DNA of 64,000 nucleotides from Candidatus Fredericiella danica. Its GTDB lineage: Bacteria > Chloroflexota > Anaerolineae > Caldilineales > Caldilineaceae. The translations under genes and the position numbers were made by a program. The notes under the pieces are model-generated. The model was not told the origin of the DNA. It made no database searches and worked only from the letters and a program-made list of their open reading frames with translations. The stretch lies in contig JADJPH010000031.1 in the NCBI GenBank assembly GCA_016713335.1, forward strand, positions 24,658 through 88,657, in the 5' to 3' direction. Within the stretch, counting starts at the first letter, position 1. Each line of letters starts with the position of its first letter. This document shows positions 27,520 to 36,500 of this stretch, piece after piece.

Positions 27520-30201
27520 ATGAATACGCAACTCTTGCTTGAACGTGCAGAACAGATCGCGCAGTTTGGCGCATGGGAATGGAATCTCCAATCCGGCCAA
27601 TGGTCCGTTTCCGCAGGCTGGCGCGCGATCTACGGGGTCGATGCACACGCCCAAATCGACATTGATGCCGTGCTGAAATCCATCTATCCGGGCGATCAGC
27701 AGTCCGTACGGAATACTCTTGACCAGGCGCTTGCCGGCGACCAATCCTTTGGCTTGAGCATCGCCTTGCACATCACGAGAATTGCCCTGTGCGCACCGTA
27801 CGGGTTTGGGGTGAGGTTGAGCAAGACCAGGCGGGCAACCCTGCCCGCGTGCGCGGCGCCGCCCAGGACATCACGGAACGCCTATCGGTGGATCGTGCAC
27901 AGAGCTGGTTGGGAGCAGCCGCTGAATTCGCGGATGATGCGATCGTCGCCAGAGACCTGAGCAGCACCATTACGGGTTGGAATCGTGGGGCCGAGAAACT
28001 CTTTGGTTACTCGGCGCATGAGGCGATCGGGCAGCCGCTCTCGATGATCTTTCCACCTGAAATTGCCGATGAGCGCGTCCATCTATCGGCACGTGTGGAA
28101 CACGGGGAGTCGATCTCTCAGTACGAAACCCACCGCGTTACCAAAGACGGCAGGCGGATCCCAGTTGCGATGTCGCTCTCGCCAATCAGGGCCCCACAGG
28201 GGCAGATAACCGGATCGGCGGCTATCTTTCCGCGATGTCGCTGAACGGAAACGGCTTGAAGCCGAACTGCGCAACGCGCATATACACAATTGGCGACCGT
28301 GCTCGATAGTTCGGCCGACGTAATTTGGGCGATCGATGCAAACTATAACTACCTCCTTGGCAGCAACACCTTCCGGAACTACATGCTTTCGACCTTCGAC
28401 TTTGAATTCAAGCACGGCAAATGTGTGTTCAACGAGCGTATACCGGAACACTTGCACCGGCTGTGGAAACAACAATATGACCGGGCGCTGCAAGGCGAAA
28501 GCTTCACGTTGGAAGCCCAGCAGAGCTCTTCCAGTCGCTGGTTTGAATACCATTACCGTCCCATCATTGATGTAGATGGCGGCGTGATCGGCGCCGTCAT
28601 TGCCGGTCACGACATCACAGAACGCAAACACGCCGAAGATGCGCTGCGACAAAGTGAAAGACGCTATCGGCTATTGGCAGACAACATGAACGATATCGTT
28701 TGGATCCTCAACATCGAATCGGGCATGTTCTCCTACGTGAGCCCTTCCATCGAAAGATTGACCGGGTATTCAGTGGAAGAAGTCATGATGTGCCCATTTG
28801 TGGCTGCGGTGACACCGGAGTCACGGGAACTCATGGGTGAAATCCTGGCGCGCGCTGCCTCAATTTAATGCCGGCGCAGAATTGCCGGTGCTCCCAATGG
28901 AGTTTGAGCAACTGCGCAAAGATGGCGCCGCCGTTTGGGTGGAGGCAGTTGGAAGACTATTTCGCAACGAGAAAGACGGGCACGTCGAAGTTTACGGTGT
29001 TTCGCGAGAGATTACGGAGCGCAGACGGCTTGAGGCGGCATTGCGCGCCAGCGAAGAGCGCTACCGGCAACTGGCCGACGACGCTCCGCTACCCATTGCC
29101 GTGGTGGACTTGTCAACAGGGAGAGTCGTCTATGCAAACCAGCGGGTAACGAACTTGTTCGAGACGACGCAGGAAGAGGTCATTGGCTCGCTGGCCAGAG
29201 ACTACTATGCTTTCGCGCCAGATCGCGAGCGGCTGCTCGCATTGCTGCAGAAGCAAGGTTACGCGGCTGACTTTGAAGTGCGCATGCGGACGCGCACCGG
29301 CCGGGAATTTTGGGCGTCACTCAGCACGACAGTTACCGCTCTAGAAGGAAGGCGGGTGCTACATTCGGTCTATCTGGACATCACCGAGCGCAAGCACATT
29401 GAGGCGGAGCTGCTGGCGCTGAATGAGTCGTTGGAGCAGCGCGTCACCGAACGCACCGCACAACTGGAGACTGCTATTGCCGAGTTGCGACACGCCGACG
29501 AAACAAAAGACGCATTCCTCGCCGCTATCAGCCATGAGCTGCGCACTCCGCTGACCGGCGTGTTGGGCATGGCAGACGCGCTCGAGATGCAATTCGGTGG
29601 CCCACTGAATGAGCGCCAATTGCATTATGTGCGGCAGATCAACCTCAGCGGCGAACGCTTGCTCACCCTTGTGGACGGCATCTTGCACTATACGGAATTG
29701 ATGGCTGGAAGGGTGGAACTTCATTGGGAAGCCTGCTGGTTGCTAGAAATTGGCGCCATGTCGCTGCGCGCCATTCGGGATCTCGCAGACAAAAAACGAC
29801 AGACCCTGCAATTCGATATGGCACCGCAAGATACTGTCATCGTCAGCGATCAGGCCGGCGTCCGCCATATCTTGAATCGCTTGTTGGACAATGCCGTCAA
29901 GTTCACGCCGGAAGCCGGTACGATCGGGCTGGAAATTACTACGGATCCGGCTCTTGAGAACGTACAACTTGCCGTATGGGATACCGGAATCGGCATTGCA
30001 CCTGCTGAGCACGAAGTGATCTTTCACCCATTCGAGCAGGTAGAGCACGGTCTGGATCGCCGTTTTGAGGGTGTCGGATTGGGGCTTACCTATGCACAGC
30101 AGATGGCACGGCTACTGGGTGGTGTGATCGCTGTAGAGAGCGCACCACAGCAGGGTAGCCGATTTATCGTCACATTGCCTTTGGCGCCAAAAGCCGGTTA
30201 G
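27520..30201 (+). CDS. multi-PAS sensor histidine kinase, about four frameshifts
   Basis: Roughly 890 residues when pieced together. At least four PAS/PAC units follow one another: FGAWEWNLQSGQWSVSAGWR, ITGWNRGAEKLFGYSAHEAI, VIWAIDANYNYLLGSN, YVSPSIERLTGYSVEEV, and ATGRVVYANQ-type. Next come the HisKA box FLAAISHELRTPLTGVLGMA and an HATPase with LLDNAVKFTPEAG, VWDTGIGIAPAEHEVIF and GVGLGLTYAQQMARLLGG. No membrane helix and no receiver domain. Frame breaks lie near 27780, 28230, 28275 and 28865, each inside conserved PAS sequence; from 28868 the frame is open to the stop. The partner regulator is not adjacent. Confidence 0.85.
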
Positions 30202-30273
30202 CAAGCCACCAATGCGGGTGCTCTCGGCGCAGTGCACCCGGCAGAAACTCAGCGAAATGAAGGAGAAACCGAT

Positions 30274-30648
30274 ATGAATGCAGACAAGTCAACTCCAAAA
30301 AATATCGATGAATATATTGCTGATTTTTCACCAGAAATTCAGGATATTCTACAGAAAATTCGGGCTATTGTTAGGGAAGCCGTGCCTGAAGCCAAAGAGA
30401 AAATTTCCTACCAGATGCCTACCTTCACGTTGGGTGGCAAAAACCTGGTGCATTTTGCAGCCTTCAAGCAGCATATCGGTTTCTATCCGACCCCGTCCGG
30501 TACGGAAGCTTTTCAGGCCGAAATTGCCGGATATAAACACGCAAAAGGCTCAATCCAATTTCCACTCGACAAACCAATTCCGTACGAATTGATCGAGAAG
30601 ATTGTTCGGTTTCGGGTGGCGGAAACACCCCCAAAAGCCAAGAAATAG
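30274..30648 (+). CDS. DUF1801 (YdhG-like) protein
   Basis: 124 residues, full length. Family pattern: NIDEYIADFSPEIQDILQKI, VPEAKEKISYQMPTFTLGGK, LVHFAAFKQHIGFYPTPSG, GSIQFPLDKPIPYELIEKIV. The fold is that of frataxin-like/iron-chaperone relatives; function uncertain. The first third of the gene is clearly richer in A and T than its neighbours, which suggests recent acquisition. AAGGAGAAA precedes the ATG. A perfect hairpin follows the stop. Confidence 0.88.
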   Translation: MNADKSTPKNIDEYIADFSPEIQDILQKIRAIVREAVPEAKEKISYQMPTFTLGGKNLVHFAAFKQHIGFYPTPSGTEAFQAEIAGYKHAKGSIQFPLDKPIPYELIEKIVRFRVAETPPKAKK

Positions 30649-30680
30649 CGATTAGTTCCTCCTGTGGACGAGGATGGACA

Positions 30681-30714
30681 GATCAGGCCGCAGGAAGAAG
30701 CCTGCGGCCTGATC
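30681..30714. terminator. bidirectional hairpin between convergent genes
   Basis: GATCAGGCCGCAGG and CCTGCGGCCTGATC form a perfect 14-bp stem around the loop AAGAAG. It lies between the DUF1801 gene (+) and the MDMPI-type gene (-), close to both stops. No U-run, so it may be factor-dependent or a 3' stabiliser. Confidence 0.75.
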
Positions 30715-30720
30715 GATAGT

Positions 30721-31560
30721 TCAGTAGGTCACCTCTAGACCGCTGATGAACCATTCTGCGAGCTTGTGATCGCCACTGACCTTGCCACGCTTGAATGCGT
30801 TCTCAACGGTCATCCGGCCTGACGCCCGTAGATTAAAGTCGAAGAAGTCCATCTCGATGGTGCAGTCAGGCTTGAGAGCGCGGCCAAACAAGAAGTCGCC
30901 GTCCAATGCTCCGCGCAATTGTAAAAGCACACTCCGCTCCGCCAGTTGCTTTTTTAGCTTCCTGGCAATATCGCGCACGACAAGCGCAACGATGCGACCG
31001 TCATGTTCCGGCGTCACTATCATCTTTTTCCCAGTTGCAGCACAGATATCGTAACGATGCATCCACTGGTCACGAGGATACATGGTGTCAAGCAAGTATT
31101 CCAGCGGAGCGAAACCGATCGTTCCCATCGACAGGTGAATCTTGCGAATGACCCAGGGCAATTTCTGGCGGTTGTTGACCGCAATCTGCCCATTGCGACG
31201 GAACTCAGCCACCAGTTCCGCCGGGGTTTTGCCGGCGCGTTCTTCTAGCTGTAGCCGATTGATACCGTCAACCGGATCGCTGACTTCCTTGAGATAGGCA
31301 TTCGTTACATTCTGGTGGATGAACTCGGAAAGAGATGTGCTGCCGGTCACCGCGCCGGCCAGGTGCGCAGTCATGTCACGCACATTCCATGCTGTGCAGT
31401 AGGTCGGCTGAACCCAATCATCCCCTTGCAGCGACTCGATCACCGCAAGTGTGCGCTCATATTCTGTCTGGGAAAGCGGTCCAGCTTCTGCGTGGGTCAA
31501 GCCTGGGATCTCCAGTGCGATCTGCTCTGCCGCTGCGGGCATACGGGTGAGTGTGGTCAT
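30721..31560 (-). CDS. maleylpyruvate-isomerase-like (MDMPI_N/DinB fold) protein
   Basis: About 279 residues. The N-terminal DinB-like bundle contains the metal-ligand histidines in WNVRDMTAHLAGAVTGS and MYPRDQWMHRYDICAATGK. The C-terminal part (IEMDFFDFNLRASGRMTVEN) resembles the SCP2-like domain of the mycothiol-dependent isomerase superfamily. The thiol cofactor in this organism is unknown. ATG 31560 has GAGGAG eight bases upstream. The TetR gene lies 55 bases upstream in the same direction, so it probably controls this gene. Confidence 0.85.
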   Translation of the reverse strand: MTTLTRMPAAAEQIALEIPGLTHAEAGPLSQTEYERTLAVIESLQGDDWVQPTYCTAWNVRDMTAHLAGAVTGSTSLSEFIHQNVTNAYLKEVSDPVDGINRLQLEERAGKTPAELVAEFRRNGQIAVNNRQKLPWVIRKIHLSMGTIGFAPLEYLLDTMYPRDQWMHRYDICAATGKKMIVTPEHDGRIVALVVRDIARKLKKQLAERSVLLQLRGALDGDFLFGRALKPDCTIEMDFFDFNLRASGRMTVENAFKRGKVSGDHKLAEWFISGLEVTY

Positions 31561-31614
31561 TGCGGGTCTCCTCTTGTCCATTGGTGGTCTATGGTCGAAT
31601 CTCTCTTGCCGGGT

Positions 31615-32235
31615 TTACACTTTTTGCCATGCATCCAGGATCATCTGCACCGCCGCAGGGATCAGCTTACCGAACCGTCCTTCACCCACCGGTAGTTCCG
31701 GGTTGTTCGCCAAATGAAGCTCCGTCAGGCCATGCTGGAATGCAATAAACAGGTCAAGCGCCTGCTCAACGGGAATCTCGATGTCAAGGTCCTCGCTATG
31801 CAGTGCGTTGACGAACTGCATTTGGGCTGCCTGCAAAGCGCCCAGACTCACCGCCATACTCGCCTCCGACGGGACAAAGTCAGGTACAGGTCGCTGAAAC
31901 ATCAACTGGTACAGATCCTGATTCTCCTGGGCGAACCGCATGTATGTCTCCATTGCACTCCGCATGTTTTCGCCCGGGGGGCCATCCTGACCTGAGCGCT
32001 CCGCCATCTGTCGTGCAAAGTCTTGGAAACCACGTCGAAAAAGCTCATCGTAGATCGCGTTCTTGCTGTCAAAGTAGTTGTAAAGTGACGGCGGCTGCAT
32101 CCCCAGGGTGCGCGCAATGGCGTTGAAGCTGAGCGCAGCGACCCCTTCCTTGCGCATCATTTCGCGCGCGATGCGCAAGATATCTTCGATGGTTTCGTCC
32201 CGGTAGCGCCGCCGGCGCTGTGGTGCGGTCGTCAT
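31615..32235 (-). CDS. TetR-family transcriptional regulator
   Basis: About 206 residues. N-terminal HTH: RDETIEDILRIAREMMRKEG, LSFNAIARTLGMQPPSLYNYF, DSKNAIYDELFRRGFQDFA. The C-terminal ligand domain is of the TetR_C type. ATG 32235 is used; a GTG at 32271 in the same frame is possible. It is the first gene of a pair with the MDMPI-type enzyme. A promoter with a palindrome covering its -10 box lies about 55 bases upstream, the standard layout for autorepression. Confidence 0.9.
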   Translation of the reverse strand: MTTAPQRRRRYRDETIEDILRIAREMMRKEGVAALSFNAIARTLGMQPPSLYNYFDSKNAIYDELFRRGFQDFARQMAERSGQDGPPGENMRSAMETYMRFAQENQDLYQLMFQRPVPDFVPSEASMAVSLGALQAAQMQFVNALHSEDLDIEIPVEQALDLFIAFQHGLTELHLANNPELPVGEGRFGKLIPAAVQMILDAWQKV

Positions 32236-32289
32236 TGAGTCAGCCACGATGGGTCCGATCTGTAATTTCACTAATGATATTTGTTTTAA

Positions 32290-32321
32290 CTAATACTATT
32301 AGATTATTTGCTGTTTGTCAA
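32290..32321 (-). promoter_or_regulatory. promoter with palindromic operator for the TetR gene
   Basis: On the minus strand TTGACA (32316-32321), a 17-base spacer and TAGTAT (32293-32298). The palindrome CTAATACTATTAG (32290-32302, 6-bp arms) covers the -10 box, which is where a TetR dimer would block RNA polymerase. Confidence 0.7.
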
Positions 32322-32331
32322 GCCCCAATTT

Positions 32332-32406
32332 CGTCGGGTCACGGCATCGCCGTGTCCGCCGCCACCAACGAATATTCTCGTAGGGACACCGGCATCGCCG
32401 TGTCCG
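32332..32406. repeat. 75-bp two-hairpin intergenic repeat, copy 2
   Basis: Two GGACA-CGGC type hairpins (GGGTCACGGCATCGCCGTGT, and GTAGGGACACCGGCA at 32380) are joined by a linker GCCACCAACGAATATTCTC. It matches the copy at 12236-12310 over the whole length, including the linker. It begins a 518-base stretch without a recognisable gene (32272-32789). Confidence 0.85.
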
Positions 32407-32789
32407 TTTGGTTGACGAATATCCTTCGCGGTGTCCGTGCGAAGGGCGACGCACCGTCTGGCTTTGACAGACGGCCGAATGCGTTCGCCGAAATAACCGC
32501 GAGCCGTTCCAGGCTCAGTCCACGCAGGTGGACTTCAGCAGCTAGCCGAGACCTCGGTCTTCGGAGCAAAGCCAAAGCCGTCGTGCGATTAACCCTCCCT
32601 TTGCGGACAGGCCATCGATCACCGCCCTGGACGGGGAGAGGGAGATTCGTCGGCGACCGCGGACACGGCAATGCCGTGACCCTACGGTACCCTGGAAGGT
32701 GGCGAGATGGATTCGCCGGTGACCATGTTATGATGGACGTGAAAAAGCAGATGAACTAAATCGTTACTATCTGAGTACGGAGAATCGCC
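32407..32789. other. gene-free stretch bounded by hairpin repeats
   Basis: No gene is recognised. A third, inverted copy of the hairpin lies at 32660-32685 (CGGACACGGCAATGCCGTGA), so about 250 bases are enclosed between oppositely oriented repeat copies. The enclosed part contains short local palindromes (GTCCACGCAGGTGGAC) but no transposase remnant that I can identify. Confidence 0.55.
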
Positions 32790-32808
32790 ATGGATTCCTT
32801 CGCGCGTT

Positions 32809-33444
32809 GTGCGTGCTGCCGTGATTCAGTCGCTCCGCGACACCCACGCGCCGCCCGCCGACGCAATCGCTTCAACACTCGGGCGGAGCTCGTCTGCAGT
32901 TACGGCGGCGCTGCATGCACTGGCGGACGAGCACCGGCTCGCCCTGATACCGGGGACAGATTTGGTCTGGATGGCGCATCCGTTCTCGGCAGTTCCCACG
33001 AACTTCGTAGTGACGATCGGTGAACGCCAATGGTATGCGAACTGCGTCTGGGATGGTCTGTCGATCCTGGCGCTGCTCGGCGACGGCATCCTCGCCACCT
33101 CTTCGCCCGCCACCGGCGAACCGATTCAGTTCAACGTGTCCGAACGGAAGGTGACTGGCGATGCGCTGGTTCATTTCTTGGTGCCGGCTAAACAGTTTTG
33201 GACCGATATCGGTTTCACCTGAGCCAACATCACCGCCTTCCGGTCGGAAGGTGAACTCCAAGATTGGCTTTTGGCAACAGGGTATCTGCGTGGCGCAACT
33301 GCGTCACCACAAGCTGTCTATGAACTTGGGGCGGAATGGTATCGTACCCGTCTCGACGTGGCGTGGGAGCCGGCTACAGGCAGCGAAGCAACGGCAATGT
33401 TTGCGCGTCATGGGTTGAACGGGGAGTTCTGGTCGTTGATCTAG
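32809..33444 (+). CDS. organomercurial-lyase-like (MerB family) protein with in-frame TGA, candidate selenoprotein
   Basis: MerB cleaves C-Hg bonds using two cysteines and an aspartate (Cys96, Cys159 and Asp99 in the plasmid R831b enzyme). This protein has an N-terminal winged-helix part (VIQSLRDTHAPPADAIASTL), MAHPFSAVPTNF, and YANCVWDG, giving Cys79-x-x-Asp82 in place of Cys96/Asp99. The frame reaches TGA at 33220-33222 after HFLVPAKQFWTDIGFT. It then stays open as ANITAFRSEGELQDW and AEWYRTRLDVAWEP to GLNGEFWSLI and TAG at 33442. Relatives carry Cys at the TGA position (GFTC followed by FRSEE), equivalent to Cys159. With Sec the product is about 211 residues, usual length. An upstream ATG (32790) is one frame off, so the true start may include a one-base error near 32806. 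A hairpin suited to selenocysteine insertion follows the TGA. A point change of Cys to stop is the alternative. Confidence 0.7.
33231..33253 (+). promoter_or_regulatory. candidate bacterial SECIS hairpin
   Basis: Starting nine bases after the TGA, CAC(CGC)CTTCC and GGAAG-GTG form a stem of 5+3 bp with a three-base bulge and the apical loop GGTC (33242-33245). There are 19 bases between the TGA and the loop. The fdhF element of E. coli has the same GGUC in its loop, with about 18 bases between. Bacterial elements lie inside the coding region, as here. Confidence 0.55.
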
Positions 33445-33491
33445 CCCTATGAGAGAACACGCCAACGCAGAGGCGCTGCGGTTATGGGGCT

Positions 33492-33535
33492 GTCAACTCT
33501 GCCAGGTCAGCCTTGGCCGACCTGGCAGAGTTGAC
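33492..33535. repeat. 17-bp perfect hairpin between convergent genes
   Basis: GTCAACTCTGCCAGGTC (33492-33508) pairs exactly with 33519-33535. The loop itself can form a further 3-bp stem (GCC TT GGC). It separates the MerB-like gene from the giant minus-strand gene, whose stop is 19 bases away. It could terminate both transcripts. Confidence 0.85.
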
Positions 33536-33553
33536 GATGAACGTTCTACCCCG

Positions 33554-36500
33554 CTATTTTCCCAGTGAAGGCAAATACATACTCTCCGTGTACTCCACCG
33601 GTTGACTGTCTGCCGGTTGACTGTCTGCCGGCTGCTCGATCTCGGGAGCCTCCACCGGCGGTTGTTCAATTGCCTGTACATTTTCCTGACGCATCAGGCT
33701 GGGCATGTAGATTGATTGCACATCCTGCTGCTCTGCACTGACCGTGATCGTGACAATACCGGTTGCACTTGCCCCCTGCCCATCCGTTGCGCCGAAGGTA
33801 AAGCTGTCCACGCCGGCATAGTCCGTGTCCGGCGCATAGCTCAGATTCGGCGCCAGCCCTGTGAGCACACCATGCGCCGGCGGCGTCACCACGTTGTAGC
33901 GTAGTGGCTCGTTGTCATCGGCAGACAGCACGATGGCTTTGACCTGATTCAGGCCAATCATCACGGTTTGATCGATCGCAACCGGCGGCGCATTGACCAC
34001 GGTCCAGGTATAGCGCTCTGCCGCCCCTGCCTTGTTGGCGCCATCGCGTGCGCGCACGAGGAAGGTGTGCTCCCCGTCAGCCAGACCACCGTACGTTTGC
34101 GGACTTGCACACGCAGCGTAGTCGCTGCCGTCGAGACTACACTCGAACGACGCCGCGGTGGCATCACCGGTAAAGGTGAAACTGGCAATACGTTCGGTCG
34201 TTGGGTTGGTGGGTTTGCCCGTGATCGTGGCGTTGGGCTGGCTTGCATTGACGGTCCAGGTGAACTCGGCCGGCGATAGATCAACCGAGCCGAATGCATT
34301 GACTGCGCGCACACGGAACAGGTGCTCGCCCTTGCTCAGGTCATCGTATTGGTGCGGGCTGGCACAGGGCTGGTAATCGCTCCCGTCCAACTGGCACTCG
34401 AAGACGGCGGCGCTGGCGCTCCCGGTGAAGACGAAGCTTGCGGTATTGGTGTTGCTCGGATCTGCAGGTCCATTCGTAATCGTCGTGTCCGGCGCCACCC
34501 CGGCGGACAAATCCGTCCCGACCGATTGTGTGATCTCCGTGGTCTGCATGGCCAGATCGCTTGCCCGCACCGTCACCACGAGCGTGCGGCCTTCCGGGTT
34601 CGGCACATGCACGGCCGTTCGCCATGTGCTATTGTCAAAGGTGGCGTCGACAAACTCGCCATCATCGACGCGCACCTGCACTGCCGCCAGACCGACGCCG
34701 TCACTCGCCGCGCCGTTGAAGCGCAGGATGCCGCTCTTGGGCTGCCACGTGTCCGCGTTGGTCAGGGTGCTCGCATCGATGGTGACCGCCGGCGCCGCCT
34801 GATCCGCAGTGAACTGGACCGGATAGAGCGTTGTCTGTGTGCTGCCGGCCCAATCAGTAGTTTGCGCAACCAGGGTGTGTGCGCCTTCGCCGTCAATGGC
34901 AATGGCCACCGTGCGTTGGACCTGCGTCAGCGCCTCTTCCTGGGTAAAGTCGAGCGTTTGCACCAAATTGCCATCCAGGTTGATGGCGATGGTCTTGAGT
35001 GCCGTGCTCCCTTCGGCAGCCACGGTGACGCTCAGGGTGTCGCCTGCGGCCACATAGCCCCCTTCGGTTGGGGTCACGATGACTGCTTGCGGCGCCGCGC
35101 CGCGCTCACCTGCCGCGCCGACTGCGGCGAACTCTTCACTTTCCGTTGCGATCTGCGGCGTGCTTGCCTGGGCACAGCGACCAACCGTATCGCAGGCCAG
35201 TGCAGTCGCCGCAGGTTTGGTCGTGGTCATCCACAACGTATACGAGATCGCAAGTCCGGTCCGCAGCGTCAGATCGGGGAAGAGCGTCTGCAGTGCCGGG
35301 ATGCTTTCAAACGTACGTACGGGTTCGGCAATGCCTTCACCGGGGCAGTCAAACGATTTCTCGTTCAGGTTCCGGTCCACGGCGGCGCAGAGGAATCGCA
35401 CTGCGTATCGCTTGCGATTGTTGGCATCGACGTAGCTGGCGCCGGTGTTCTTTGCCCGCATGACGACCCGCGGGTCGGTCGTGTCAATCATGCCACGCCA
35501 CTGGTTGCCGCTGATGTTGACGTTGCCCAGCATGTCCGTGCCGCGCAGGTCAAGCTGATAGATATTTTCGAGACCATTTGGAATCTGGTAACTCCAGGTT
35601 GTCTTGGTGACGCCGTCGCCGCGCTTCGCCAGCGTGACGGGTGTCCAGACACGATTCAATCTGGCGTCGGCTTCATCACCGGTAAGCCCGGGCGGCAGCG
35701 CCACAACCTGCTCCACCGGCGTGAATGCGATCTCCAGCTTGTCGATCCCGACGATGCTATCGGTGTCTGAGATCTGGCCGCTGATGGTGATGGTCTGCGA
35801 AATCACCTGCCGGGTGGCATCGGCTTTGCGCAGGATGGCGTCAGGGCCTCTGCCATCGAGCCGCACGACGGTCACTGCCGGCGTCGCCCGGTTTTCCAGG
35901 TTGTCGGTAGCTTCCACCGTCACCGTATAGGCGCCGGTTGGATCGTACAGACCTCGGTCAAGGAGATAGTGGATGTTCCAGTTCGGGCTGTTGAGCACCG
36001 GTTGCTGGGCCGTCTGCGCCACGCCTACGCCGGACTGCTGCTCTAGCCGTACGCGCATCGATTCCGGCTTGACGCCATTGGCATCGCTCGCCGTCCCGGC
36101 GAGGGCGACCTGCCAGACCCCGCCCGCATTCTTGGTGGGTTTGATGGTGGCAGGCTGTGGCGTGACGGTCACCACGGGAGCCACGCCGTCGACGACAAGG
36201 TTCATCGGCGCACTCAGGTCTCCGATGTTGCCGACGTTGTCGGTCGCGCGCACGCGCACACTGATCGGACCGTCGTACCCTGCCAGCGAATAGACCCAGG
36301 TGTTGGCGCCTTCTGTGAGTTTCCAGTCACCGTTGTTAATGCTCACCTCGACGATACCGACGCCAGACGTCGGGTCGCCCGCGACGCCGCCGATGACCTG
36401 CGCCGCACCGACAAGATCGTTGTCCTGCACCGATGTGATCTGTGCGGTGGGCAGGTCGCTGTCGATGGTTAAGGTCAACCCATTGCGCACGCTGACCGCA

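Noticed and set aside
32407..32760. Remnant of an insertion sequence between the hairpin repeats
   Set aside because: No transposase-like residues in any frame and no target-site duplication that I could see; only short palindromes remain.
34322..35770. 482-codon plus-strand open frame inside the giant gene region
   Set aside because: It is antisense to Ig-like and chitobiase-like modules of the giant protein, and its composition (Arg/Ala/Gly-rich) is that of a GC-rich shadow frame.
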